A DNA stretch of 64,000 nt from Microcoleus sp. FACHB-61. GTDB lineage: Bacteria > Cyanobacteriota > Cyanobacteriia > Cyanobacteriales > Microcoleaceae. Position 1 is the first letter of the stretch, and every line of letters begins with the position of its first letter. The stretch covers positions 1 through 64,000 of the forward strand of contig JACJNY010000025.1 in the NCBI GenBank assembly GCA_014695295.1, in the 5' to 3' direction. The notes beneath the pieces were generated by a model. That model ran no database searches. It saw nothing but the letters and a program-made list of their open reading frames with translations, and was not told the origin of the DNA. The translations under genes were made by a program, and so were the position numbers. Below are positions 56,330 through 64,000 of the stretch, piece by piece.

Positions 56330-57427
56330 ATGACAGCCGATAACAAAGCCCAAACCAAACGAGTTGCCATACTCATCGAAAATGGAGTTGAAGATTCGGA
56401 ATTTCTAGTTCCTTACAACGCCTTAAAACAAGCAGGATTTGAAGTAGTTGTCCTCGGTTCCCGGACAAACGAAAAGTATGCAGGGAAACAAGGAAAAGTT
56501 GCCCAGCAGGCTGACGGAACTACCACAGAAGCAGTACCCGCAGAATTCGATGCAGTGATAATTCCCGGCGGTATGGCTCCCGATACAATGCGGACTAATC
56601 CCAATACAGTACGGTTTGTACGAGAAGCATTTGAGCAAGGAAAAATCGTCGCTGCTGTTTGCCACGGCCCGCAAGTTTTGATTGAAGCCGACTTACTGAA
56701 AGGCAAAAATGCCACAGGTTTCTTGTCAATTAAAAAAGACATGAGCAATGCCGGAGCTAACTACATCAACGAAGCTTTAGTAGTTGACGGCAACTTGATT
56801 ACTTCTCGCCAACCTGGAGATTTAGCAATATTTACCACCGCAATTCTGGCTCGCCTCGGTTACGGCGGAAAAGAAGTCGGTTTGCCAGAAGAAACTGACA
56901 CAAATGCAGAATGGTGGAAATTAGCTAATGGTTGGGGAGGTTCGACACAAGGCGACATTGTTAAAGCTTTGAATACCGCCCTCGCAGGGGAACGCTATTC
57001 TTGCGAAGCCTTTCAAAGTTATGCGGAAAAAACCCAAGACAGCGATTTGCGATCGCTCTTGACAGAAATGATTCAAAATAAACAGAACCACATCCTCGCT
57101 CTCGAAAAGCGCCTCAACGATTTCGGCGAAAAACCCTCAATTCCCGCCCAAGTTGCTGACAAATACGCTAAATTAAAAGCCTCGATGCAAGGAACCGATG
57201 AAACGTTCTTGCTGCGGAGCACCCTGGGTGATTTGCAAACCGGTGTTGTTGATATTAACAACCTGCGGGTGAAGTTCACAGATCCCGTATCAACTGCGAT
57301 TTTGACAGAGATAGAATCGGATTTGTCTAAGTGTGAGCAAGTCGTTGCTAAACTCTACCGCGCCCGTGCGGTTTCCCAAGAAATTAAGTCGCCTAAACCT
57401 TCGACTAGCCCCGCTGTAAAAATGTAA
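56330..57427 (+). CDS. DJ-1/PfpI-ferritin-like (DUF2383) fusion protein
   Basis: 365 residues. The first 185 form a PfpI/DJ-1-type domain: RVAILIENGVEDSEF with the active Glu, VIIPGGMAPDTMR, and the nucleophile elbow AAVCHGPQ with C111-H112. From about 200 a helical region (ALNTALAGERYSCEAFQSYAE, LTEMIQNKQNHILALEKRL, LRSTLGDLQTGVVDINNL) looks like a ferritin-like four-helix DUF2383 domain. Protease, glyoxalase III or chaperone activity is possible for the first part, and a stress role fits both. The ATG at 56330 is preferred over a GTG at 56324; GAGGGAAAG lies upstream. Confidence 0.85.
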   Translation: MTADNKAQTKRVAILIENGVEDSEFLVPYNALKQAGFEVVVLGSRTNEKYAGKQGKVAQQADGTTTEAVPAEFDAVIIPGGMAPDTMRTNPNTVRFVREAFEQGKIVAAVCHGPQVLIEADLLKGKNATGFLSIKKDMSNAGANYINEALVVDGNLITSRQPGDLAIFTTAILARLGYGGKEVGLPEETDTNAEWWKLANGWGGSTQGDIVKALNTALAGERYSCEAFQSYAEKTQDSDLRSLLTEMIQNKQNHILALEKRLNDFGEKPSIPAQVADKYAKLKASMQGTDETFLLRSTLGDLQTGVVDINNLRVKFTDPVSTAILTEIESDLSKCEQVVAKLYRARAVSQEIKSPKPSTSPAVKM

Positions 57428-57444
57428 TCAGCAAGCGGATAAAT

Positions 57445-57501
57445 AAGTTTGTAGTTGTGCTGAGGGGTTAAGACCATCACCAAGAGCGCAACTACAAACT
57501 T
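57445..57501. terminator. Inverted repeat after the PfpI fusion gene
   Basis: AAGTTTGTAGTTG (57445-57457) pairs perfectly with CAACTACAAACTT (57489-57501), 31-base loop. A likely 3' end of the preceding transcript; no T-run. Confidence 0.6.
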
Positions 57502-57597
57502 GCTATGCAATAATACAATATACGCCTTTGGGGTAAAATAAAACCCAAGACAAAAAAGCCGAGGTTCAACTAACTGCAAGGTGCAGGGTTTTATTAA

Positions 57598-58998
57598 ATG
57601 GGTTCTATTTTTGTTTCAGCCGGACACGGCGGGTTTGAAGGAAGCTTGCGGGACCCGGGGGCGATCGCATTTGGCACAACCGAAGCGCAGGAATTGATCT
57701 TAACTCGGGATTTATTAGTAGCCGAATTGCAGCAGCGAGGCATAGAAACTTTCTCCGTACCCGATATTCTTAGTTTGGTAGAAACTATTGCTTGGATCAA
57801 CAACCGGTGCCGCCCGGAAGATGTAGCGGTAGAACTGCACGCCGACGCTTTTTCTAATCCCCAAGTTCGCGGTGCCAGCGCGTTTTATATTGGCAGCAAC
57901 CCCAAACGAAAAGCAGATGCCGATTTAATCTTAAACGGCTATTTGCGCAGGTGCCCAGAAATACCGAACCGTGGCGCCAAAGCAGATACTGAAGCCGATG
58001 TCGGTAGCCTCGCATTTTGTCGGGGCGTGAGCATTCCTTCGCTGTTAATAGAACTCGGTTTTTTGACTAATCCCGACGACTTGCGAATTATTCAAACTCG
58101 TCGCCCTGATGTCGCCCTCGGACTCGCTGACGGACTCGAAGCTTGGTTAAAAAATACCGATTTGAAACCCTTGCCGACACCAACACCTGCACCGAGTCCC
58201 GCACGGAGTCCCGCGCCGACACCTGCACCGACACCTATAGTTTATTCCTTAATTAATATCCAAATCAACGGTGCGCCGCACGAAGAACAAGGCATTTTGG
58301 TAAACGAAAATGCCTTTGTGCCTTCCGAAGTTCTAGACGTTCTCGACATCAAACCAGAGGCAGTCGATCGCCGGATCACCTACAATGGAGTGGTATTTGT
58401 GCGGGCGATCGATTTGCGCGATCGCGACATTTCCGTAGCTTGGGATCGGGCCACAATATCAGTATCGCTGCGATCGCGCGGCGATATCCTCTCAGGCGTT
58501 GGAAAAATCATGGGTCGCGGTCTAACTACCGCCCAACACATGACAGTATTTCTCACCAAAACTAACCGCAAAGCGCTGGCAGCATTTCCCAATTTACCTC
58601 AAATTTACGTGCAAGAAGCAGCCGCAGAAGGCGTCAACCACGACCTAGCTTTTTGCCAAATGTGTTTGGAAACAAATTATCTCAACTTTAGCGGTGCAGT
58701 CAAACCAGAACAATTTAACTTTGCCGACATGGGAATCATCAGCCCCACAAATTCCGGCATCTCATTTCCCGACGCCCGGACAGGAATTAGAGCGCAAATT
58801 CAGCACCTCAAAGCTTACGGCAGCACAGAACCCATCAACCAACCTTTAGTTCAAGAAAACGTGCGTTTTCGCTTTGTCAAGCGCGGCGTCGCCCCCACCG
58901 TCAACGAACTTGCAGGCCGCTGGAATTCCGATCCCTTATACGGACAAAAAATCATCAATACAATCCGGCTTTTGTACGAAAATGCAGGTTTGTTATAA
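57598..58998 (+). CDS. N-acetylmuramoyl-L-alanine amidase with C-terminal glucosaminidase-like domain
   Basis: 466 residues. The amidase_3 domain (1-178) has the zinc and catalytic residues H10 (SAGHGG), E29, H81 (ELHADA) and E152 (LIELGFLTN). A Pro-Thr/Ala linker (about 187-215) follows, then a middle beta-type segment like a copper-amine-oxidase-N domain (INGAPHEEQGILVNENAFVP), and a C-terminal glucosaminidase-like domain from about 310 (FCQMCLETNYLNFSG, FNFADMG). It cuts peptidoglycan amide and maybe glycan bonds. No signal peptide is seen, which is odd for a wall enzyme. ATG at 57598; no clear ribosome site. Confidence 0.87.
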   Translation: MGSIFVSAGHGGFEGSLRDPGAIAFGTTEAQELILTRDLLVAELQQRGIETFSVPDILSLVETIAWINNRCRPEDVAVELHADAFSNPQVRGASAFYIGSNPKRKADADLILNGYLRRCPEIPNRGAKADTEADVGSLAFCRGVSIPSLLIELGFLTNPDDLRIIQTRRPDVALGLADGLEAWLKNTDLKPLPTPTPAPSPARSPAPTPAPTPIVYSLINIQINGAPHEEQGILVNENAFVPSEVLDVLDIKPEAVDRRITYNGVVFVRAIDLRDRDISVAWDRATISVSLRSRGDILSGVGKIMGRGLTTAQHMTVFLTKTNRKALAAFPNLPQIYVQEAAAEGVNHDLAFCQMCLETNYLNFSGAVKPEQFNFADMGIISPTNSGISFPDARTGIRAQIQHLKAYGSTEPINQPLVQENVRFRFVKRGVAPTVNELAGRWNSDPLYGQKIINTIRLLYENAGLL

Positions 58999-59439
58999 GC
59001 TTTTCGGGATTTGAATCATAAGTTACACAGAGCCTCGGTATGGTGCGCATGGAGCGCCTTACCGCCATAATTACGGCGTCAAATCTCTTTTGCATCCAAA
59101 ACTAAATATATCAATCTTAAATTAATCAATATAACTATGGTTTCCAGCACAAATCGCTTCTGAGATATTCAAAACCATTGGGCGAAAATATTCATTGACG
59201 GCTTAGTAGAACGGGCAGTTATCAGCGGGTTTCCCGATCGCACTTTTGGCCCCAACACCAACTTAACCCGCGCCCAATTTGTCGCCATTGTCAGCAAAGC
59301 CTTTCCCATACCCGTCTTCCTTTTTCCTTCTGACTAATGGCTAATGACTAATGACTAATGGCTTCTTCCTTTAGACAGGAGACACCTGGGAGATAAATGC
59401 GCTATTGTGTTGCCAATATTTTGATGAGGAAAAAAGACC
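58999..59439. other. Intergenic region with SLH remnant and STRR
   Basis: Besides the SLH fragment it holds a GGTGCGCATGGAGCGCC-type palindrome at about 59040 and an STRR run of TAATGACT/TAATGGC units (59334-59360). Nothing else is seen. Confidence 0.55.
59137..59337 (+). pseudogene. SLH-domain protein remnant with in-frame TGA
   Basis: ATG GTT TCC AGC ACA AAT CGC TTC TGA then DIQNHWAKIFIDGLVERAVI, SGFPDRTFGPNTNLTRAQFV and a TAA. This is one S-layer homology domain (HWA, GFPDRTFGPN, LTRAQF). The TGA stands where SLH domains usually have Ser (FSDIQ...HWA), so TCA to TGA explains it. Only one domain is left of what is normally a set of three, so it is a degenerate fragment. Not found in open-frame listings because it is split. 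Confidence 0.82.
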
Positions 59440-60144
59440 GTGGTTCCCTTACGCGATGAAAATCCCATTACTATCACTCCCTACGTCACCTACGGGCTGG
59501 TTGCCGCAAACATATTAGTATTTTTGTACGAAATCACTTTGCCCGATCGACAATTAACCCAATTCTTCTACTCTTGGGCCGTAATTCCTTGCCAGTTAAG
59601 CAATATGTGTCGGGTTGCTGTGCCAGTTGGGCCATTTCCCGAATGGACGACACTAATTAGCTCCCAATTTCTGCACGCAGGCTTTCTCCACATTGCCGGA
59701 AATATGTTATTTCTGTGGATTTTTGGCAACAACGTAGAAGACCGTTTAGGACACGTCAAATTTATAATATTTTACCTTACTTGCGGCGTTTTAGCATCAC
59801 TAACTCAGTGGTTTTTTTCCTCAACATCCGCCATTCCGTCCCTGGGTGCTAGCGGCGCGATCGCAGGCGTCATGGGAGCTTACATTCTCAGATATCCCCA
59901 AGCCAGAGTTCTGACACTGCTTCCCTTGGGAATCTTTTTTACCACCGTCAGAGTCCCCGCTTTCTTCTTTCTAGGATTTTGGTTTGCACAGCAAGCATTG
60001 AGCGGCCTGGCTTCGTTGAATGCCCCGGCAAGTGTCGGCATGGAATCCGGGGGAGTTGCCTACTGGGCCCACGCCGGCGGCTTTGTTTTCGGCGCTATTC
60101 TCGGCCCTTTGCTGGGACTTTTTTCTGAGGACAACCAGATTTAA
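59440..60144 (+). CDS. Rhomboid family intramembrane serine protease
   Basis: 234 residues with six to seven membrane helices. Catalytic Ser is S138 in GASGAIAG and His is H211 in YWAHAGGFVFG. HAGFLHIAGNMLFLWIFGNNVED carries the conserved HxxxxHxxxN-type oxyanion helix. It cuts membrane proteins inside the bilayer. Start GTG 59440, matching the usual N-terminus MVPLRDENP. Single gene. Confidence 0.93.
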   Translation: MVPLRDENPITITPYVTYGLVAANILVFLYEITLPDRQLTQFFYSWAVIPCQLSNMCRVAVPVGPFPEWTTLISSQFLHAGFLHIAGNMLFLWIFGNNVEDRLGHVKFIIFYLTCGVLASLTQWFFSSTSAIPSLGASGAIAGVMGAYILRYPQARVLTLLPLGIFFTTVRVPAFFFLGFWFAQQALSGLASLNAPASVGMESGGVAYWAHAGGFVFGAILGPLLGLFSEDNQI

Positions 60145-60170
60145 TTTTTTACCGCAGATGAACGCAGGCC

Positions 60171-60236
60171 TGTAGGGTGCGTCAGCTCGATCGCCCCAAA
60201 GGCTAAGGTAAACGCTTTGGGCTGACGCACCCTACA
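60171..60236. mobile_element. 66-bp hairpin element, copy 1
   Basis: TGTAGGGTGCGTCAGC (60171-60186) and GCTGACGCACCCTACA (60221-60236) are perfect 16-bp inverted repeats; a second stem CCCAAAG/CTTTGGG lies inside. A sister of the same length is at 60969-61034. No open frame inside, so a REP- or MITE-like element. Confidence 0.85.
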
Positions 60237-60318
60237 ATACTTTATACGGTCAGTGTGCAGGCGGATTGTTAGCCGACTTTAGCTTTAGCTGCCAGCAGTG
60301 AGTTCACGCATATGCAAA

Positions 60319-60834
60319 CTATGGGCGTACTCGCCTTATTACCCTAGATACATCACTGATTACTTTGCCACAATGCTGCACGAACGTATCGTTCACTTCA
60401 ACTAACGTCAATACCTCTGACACGTCACGCTCGAAGAAAAAAGACTCGTCTGGTAGTTTTATTCTAAAAGGTAATGATTTTGCCTTCGCGACAAGAGCAT
60501 CGTAACTTCTGCCGCGTCCATGTTTTAGTACATTGACAGCTAGGCAGAGATTATCAAAGCATTCTTTTAGTTCTTGCTCTCCTTCATCCTCCAATATTTT
60601 CTTGGCTTCAGAAAATCCATTGCTACAGCTCAATCCCTGTTGCAAATTTGCTTCAAAAATGGAAAACATACCGACAGCAAAGATCGCCTTTTGAAGCTGC
60701 ACCATCTGAAGAGTCTTCACAAGTGAAGTCGAACCGCTTGTTTGAAGCCCTTCAATAGTTCTATCGTTTGCCTCTCTTAATGCATTAAGAGTAAACGCTG
60801 CGCATCTATCAACAAGTTCAGTAAAGCTGTGCAT
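60319..60834 (-). CDS. Uncharacterised helical protein, HEPN-like by pattern
   Basis: 171 residues, mostly helical: SFTELVDRCAAFTLNALREA, QMVQLQKAIFAVGMFSIFEANLQQG, LKECFDNLCLAVNVLKHGRGRSYDAL, and a beta tail. The arrangement FxxLxxxVNxLKHGxGxSYxxL resembles HEPN-type helical bundles, but the RxxxxH ribonuclease motif is not present, so function is unknown. It lies between two identical 66-bp hairpin elements, few HIP1 sites occur in it, and codon use differs from neighbours, so recent acquisition is plausible. ATG 60834. Confidence 0.7.
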   Translation of the reverse strand: MHSFTELVDRCAAFTLNALREANDRTIEGLQTSGSTSLVKTLQMVQLQKAIFAVGMFSIFEANLQQGLSCSNGFSEAKKILEDEGEQELKECFDNLCLAVNVLKHGRGRSYDALVAKAKSLPFRIKLPDESFFFERDVSEVLTLVEVNDTFVQHCGKVISDVSRVIRRVRP

Positions 60835-60968
60835 GTCGAATCCAGAAGTGTAGTGTTTTAATCGGTCACTCGCGCATAGATGTCGGCTAACGTTTCTGGT
60901 CAGCGGCGACGAACCACTTTTTGAGATTATAAATCATTTTTTGAACGTCCGCTGCATCAGTTTGTAGC

Positions 60969-61034
60969 TGTAGGGTGCGTCAGCTCGATCGCTTCCAGCA
61001 GCAAGGGAAACGCTGCGGGCTGACGCACCCTACA
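60969..61034. mobile_element. 66-bp hairpin element, copy 2
   Basis: Same TGTAGGGTGCGTCAGC arms (60969-60984 and 61019-61034) with a differing loop (GCAGC.. AAGGG.. CGCTGC). Same orientation as copy 1; the gene 60319-60834 lies between them. Confidence 0.85.
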
Positions 61035-61052
61035 ATACTAATGACTTCGTTT

Positions 61053-64000
61053 CTAGATAAAAGTAAAGTCAAATCCCGAAAGAGAAGAAACCCCAGTTAC
61101 ACCATTTAACTGCGCCAAAATGCGAGAATCGCTGCCGGTGACGTTATTGCCATTGCCGTCATAAATGATGTAAGTATTGCCGCCGGAATCGTAGGCAAAC
61201 AAGAAAGTAGTTCCTCCCAGAATATTTGCAGAAACAGTTGTCTGCACATCCAGCAGAACTTGGGTGTTACCGCTGAGATTGGCAAATCCGGGGGCAAAAT
61301 TAAACTGATCGGCGATCGGCACACCGAGACCGCTAAAATCAGTAATCACATCGTATCCGCCCGCCGCGATCGCAGCCTCGATCGCCGCCGAAGAAGCCGC
61401 ATCAAAAACCGGCCCACCTTGTGCAGGGCTGGTATAGCGGAATTGATTGCTGCCGCCGCCCCCCGTCATGGTATCTGCGCCGAGGCCCCCTACGAGTACG
61501 TCGTTATCCACACCGCCGTTAATCGTATCGTTGCCGCCTTGACCATCAACAGTATCGCTGCCCGCCAAACCGTCCAAATTGTCCGGCAAAGAACCTCCAA
61601 CTAAATTGTTAGGCCCGCTATCTGCAGGCAAGATTTGAACGGTGACAGTACCTACGCCCGGAATTGTCCCGAATCCGTCGCTGACGCTGTACGTGAAAGC
61701 AGTTGTACCCGCTACGTTGCCGGGGATGAATTGCACTTTAGAGACAAGATTTACAGCTATCCCCAGTTGCGGTGTGCTGACATTGATAATGTTGAGCGGC
61801 CCTTGTTGCGGGCTGGAATCGTTGGCCAGCACGTCGATGAAAGTGGGCAGCGAATTATTCGTACTCGTAAATACGATGCCGTCATTGACAGCAATCGGCG
61901 ACAGGGTAGTTGGAACAGTTACCGAGGTATCGAAAGAATTGATGTTAATAGCCACTGACCCTGCTGCCGTGCCGCCTTGGTCGTCAGCTACGCTGTAGCT
62001 GAAAGAACCGGCTTGCCCGATCGCGTTTGTTCCTGGTTGGAATTTTAGCCCGAGTAAATCCTGAACGGTTAACTTTTGGTTCACGGCGACCGGGTTCGTA
62101 CCCGTAATTACCTGACCAAAAGTAGGATTGGGAAGTCCGACTACTGCGATCGACAGCGGCTGGCCCTCCGGGTCGCTGGGCGCCGAAATGCTCAGAGACA
62201 GAGGCAAATTCTGCAAACCAGTCAACGTCTTGCCCGCTTCCACGATCGGCGGCTGGTTAGGAGTCGGAGATGTAAAACTCGGCGGACTCGGCCCCCCGCC
62301 CAAAGGCGGAGGGGTCGTCGCAGTTGGAGTGGGGACGATCGAAGGACTCGGACTCGGAGTTGTCGCGCCCGCAGTCGGAGTCGGGCTCGGACTCGGAACC
62401 TGTGTCGGCAATGTGCCCGTTGTTGGAGTTGGATTCGGACTTGTCCCTGGTGATGCTGCGGGTGATGCTGCCGGACTTGTCCCTGGTGATGCTGCGGGTG
62501 ATGCTGCCGGACTTGTCCCCGGTGATGCTGCAGGTGATGCTGCCGGACTTGTCCCCGGTGATGCTGCAGGTGATGCTGCCGGACTTGTCCCCGGTGATGC
62601 TGCAGGTGATGCTGCCGGACTTGTCCCCGGTGATGCTGCAGGTGATGCTGCCGGACTTGTCCCCGGTGATGCTGCAGGTGATGCTGCCGGGCTTGTCCCC
62701 GGTGATGCTGCAGGTGATGCTGCCGGACTTGTCCCCGGTGATGCTGCCGGACTTGTCCCCGGTGATGCTGCCGGACTTGTCCCCGGTGATGCTACCGGAT
62801 TCGGACTTGTCCCCTCAATGGTGAAGGGATTGTCGTCTACGCGGGGTATTTGAGCTGTAGTGAACCGAGATTCATCTAGCGAGTTCGATCGAACATCAAT
62901 CAACACCGCCAAAAATTCCCCAGTTCGCCTGTCCCTAATAATCGTGTTGCTAGAATTCGAGCCTTGGCCCTGGAAAATTTCTAACTCTGTAAAGTTCAAA
63001 CCTCCAGCCAGACCGATCGAATCTCCCGCATTAAAATCTCTAATTACATCAGCATCGCCGATTTCGCGGCCGCCAGTAGTGAGAAACCCGTTGTCACCAG
63101 GCGACGTGCCCACCCTACCGAGAACAAAGATATCCGATCCGTCGCCTCCTGTGAGAGTATCAGACCCGCGATCGCCCGAAAGAATATCATCCCCTGCATC
63201 TCCCGACAAAGAATCATTGCCGTCGCCCCCGAAGATCAGGTCATCACCCTCGCCGCCATCACCAGTATCGTTACCAACACCGCCGGTGATGACATCCCCG
63301 CCCTCCTGGCCCAACAAAATATCATTGCCAGCAGCGCCAATCAGGCAGTCATTACCCGTGTCGCCAAAAACACTGTCACTGCCCTTGTCGCCAAAAATCA
63401 GGTCGTCCTCGCCACCACCGCGCAGACAGTCATTGCCTTTACCGCCGTACAGCGAGTCGTTGCCTTCAGCACCCAAGACAAGATCGTTGCCCTGGTCGCC
63501 AAAAGCTACGTCATCGCCCTCGTCGCCAGAAACCAAGTCATCGCCTTTGCCGCCCCGCGCCGTGTCATTGCCGCGCCCGCCCTCAACGATATCTTTACCA
63601 GCGCCGCCGTTGAGAGAATCGTTACCGTCTTCGCCCCTGAGTAGATCGTCTCCGTCCCGACTCAGAAGCGTGTCGTCGCCGGCACCCCCGGAAATCGTGT
63701 CATTGAACAAGCTGCCGATTAAATAGTTACTGGCCTCATTTGCGACAACTAAGCCATCGACAAAAAGTGGCTGTGGGGGAGGCGTGGGAACTGTCAGAGT
63801 TGGCCGCGGCACCGGGGTGATCGAAATGTCCGGGCCCGTCCCCGTCATCGTTGTCGAAGTCCCCGTCATCGTTGTCGAAGTCCCCGTCATCGTCGTCGAA
63901 GTCCCCGTCATCGTCGTCGAAGTCCCCGTCATCGTCGTCGAAGTCCCCGTCATCGTTGTCGAAGTCCCCGTCATCGTCGTCGAAGTCCCCGTCATCGTTG
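61053..64000 (-). CDS. RTX calcium-binding repeat protein (partial, 5' end outside window)
   Basis: At least 980 residues, open through the window edge. From the visible start: tandem TMTGTST repeats, then about 200 residues of RTX nonapeptides (GGxGxDxLxG units such as GGAGDDTLLSRDGDD and GGKGNDCLRGGGEDD) forming a calcium beta-roll, a beta domain (VIRDFNAGDSIGLAGGL), a long ASPGTSPA repeat, then cadherin/Ig-like domains (PPIVEAGKTLTG, IAVNDGIVFTSTNNS) and a final short RTX block with a TDFSGLGVPIADQFNF end. Such proteins are secreted by type I systems or are S-layer/glide-surface proteins. The N-terminus and export genes are beyond the window. Confidence 0.88.
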   Translation of the reverse strand, partial: TMTGTSTTMTGTSTTMTGTSTTMTGTSTTMTGTSTTMTGTSTTMTGTSTTMTGTGPDISITPVPRPTLTVPTPPPQPLFVDGLVVANEASNYLIGSLFNDTISGGAGDDTLLSRDGDDLLRGEDGNDSLNGGAGKDIVEGGRGNDTARGGKGDDLVSGDEGDDVAFGDQGNDLVLGAEGNDSLYGGKGNDCLRGGGEDDLIFGDKGSDSVFGDTGNDCLIGAAGNDILLGQEGGDVITGGVGNDTGDGGEGDDLIFGGDGNDSLSGDAGDDILSGDRGSDTLTGGDGSDIFVLGRVGTSPGDNGFLTTGGREIGDADVIRDFNAGDSIGLAGGLNFTELEIFQGQGSNSSNTIIRDRRTGEFLAVLIDVRSNSLDESRFTTAQIPRVDDNPFTIEGTSPNPVASPGTSPAASPGTSPAASPGTSPAASPAASPGTSPAASPAASPGTSPAASPAASPGTSPAASPAASPGTSPAASPAASPGTSPAASPAASPGTSPAASPAASPGTSPAASPAASPGTSPNPTPTTGTLPTQVPSPSPTPTAGATTPSPSPSIVPTPTATTPPPLGGGPSPPSFTSPTPNQPPIVEAGKTLTGLQNLPLSLSISAPSDPEGQPLSIAVVGLPNPTFGQVITGTNPVAVNQKLTVQDLLGLKFQPGTNAIGQAGSFSYSVADDQGGTAAGSVAININSFDTSVTVPTTLSPIAVNDGIVFTSTNNSLPTFIDVLANDSSPQQGPLNIINVSTPQLGIAVNLVSKVQFIPGNVAGTTAFTYSVSDGFGTIPGVGTVTVQILPADSGPNNLVGGSLPDNLDGLAGSDTVDGQGGNDTINGGVDNDVLVGGLGADTMTGGGGSNQFRYTSPAQGGPVFDAASSAAIEAAIAAGGYDVITDFSGLGVPIADQFNFAPGFANLSGNTQVLLDVQTTVSANILGGTTFLFAYDSGGNTYIIYDGNGNNVTGSDSRILAQLNGVTGVSSLSGFDFTFI
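62450..62812 (-). repeat. 36-bp tandem repeat coding for AASPAASPGTSP
   Basis: About ten copies of a 36-base unit with small variations (GGTGATGCTGCAGGTGATGC and GGACTTGTCCCC parts), plus shorter 24-base versions at 62725-62800. In frame throughout. Confidence 0.9.
63839..64000 (-). repeat. 21-bp tandem repeat coding for TMTGTST
   Basis: About 7.7 copies of a 21-base unit (GTCCCCGTCATCGTTGTCGAA type), with silent changes CGTT/CGTC between copies. It runs out of the window. Confidence 0.92.

Noticed and set aside
62450-62812. Regular repeats that resemble a CRISPR array
   Set aside because: Repeats are directly adjacent without unique spacers, are in frame, and code for AASPGTSP units.
62128-62853. 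241-codon plus-strand frame opposite the RTX gene
   Set aside because: Shadow of the in-frame 36-bp repeat; the minus strand has clear RTX and Ig-like domains.
1-64000. tRNA and rRNA genes
   Set aside because: No cloverleaf with a GGTTCRANNCC T-arm and acceptor stem was found by eye on either strand; a dedicated tRNA search would be decisive.

Overview
The window comes from a filamentous, probably non-heterocystous cyanobacterium. It carries a complete phycocyanin operon (cpcB-cpcA-cpcC2-cpcC1-cpcD, then cpcE and cpcF), genes for photosystem II (psb27, psbQ), the cytochrome b6f genes petC and petA, a carboxysome shell gene, and many HIP1-type GCGATCGC octamers. The many heptanucleotide tandem repeats between genes, and the general gene style, recall Oscillatoria/Microcoleus-type genomes. 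That genus-level placement is an inference from style, not from a search.

Layout. 0.7-7.2 kb: an FHA-Ser/Thr kinase, a DUF4327-like protein, pyrB, a secreted SH3 protein, moaE, and an ECF sigma factor with a membrane-bound anti-sigma-like partner. 7.3-11.5 kb: a NACHT NTPase followed by a decayed two-component locus, made of a permuted HATPase fragment and a twice-frameshifted OmpR-type regulator. 11.5-23.5 kb: a gamma-glutamylcyclotransferase-like protein, a VOC protein, a desaturase/SDR fusion, a PD-(D/E)XK nuclease, a polysaccharide deacetylase, a GH10-like secreted protein, psb27, recF and a P-type calcium ATPase. 24.8-30.4 kb: the phycobilisome rod operon, with stem-loops between genes and the CpcE/CpcF chromophore lyase genes. 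30.4-41.1 kb: DUF2103, a response regulator, a solitary cas6, class I aldolase, M1 aminopeptidase with HEAT repeats, Nudix, an unknown overlapping gene pair, a DAO-family oxidase and psbQ. 41.1-46.0 kb: an alpha/beta-hydrolase, petC-petA, DUF3067, a divergent ccmK and tatC. 46.2-56.1 kb: broken small ORFs, a zinc-type alcohol dehydrogenase, and a divergent pair of very large signalling proteins (REC-PAS-GGDEF-EAL and a five-PAS hybrid kinase) bracketed by about 87-bp inverted repeats, then an SDR. 56.3-64 kb: a DJ-1/PfpI-ferritin-like fusion, an amidase, an SLH-domain remnant, a rhomboid protease, a hypothetical gene between two 66-bp hairpin elements, and the C-terminal part of a giant RTX-repeat protein that runs off the window.

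Functionally, the core of the window is photosynthetic: antenna rods (cpc), PSII assembly and stabilisation (psb27, psbQ), the b6f complex (petC, petA) with its TAT export channel (tatC; Rieske proteins are TAT substrates), and carboxysome shell. Around it lie signalling and accessory genes, several visibly decaying. No tRNA, rRNA, CRISPR array or intact transposase was found. The strongest unusual signals are the permuted HATPase/regulator wreck at 10.0-11.5 kb, the inverted repeats around the signalling pair, a probable IS605-type right end with guide-RNA-like folds at 18.8-19.0 kb, a CcmK with a rebuilt pore, and several families of dispersed palindromes.
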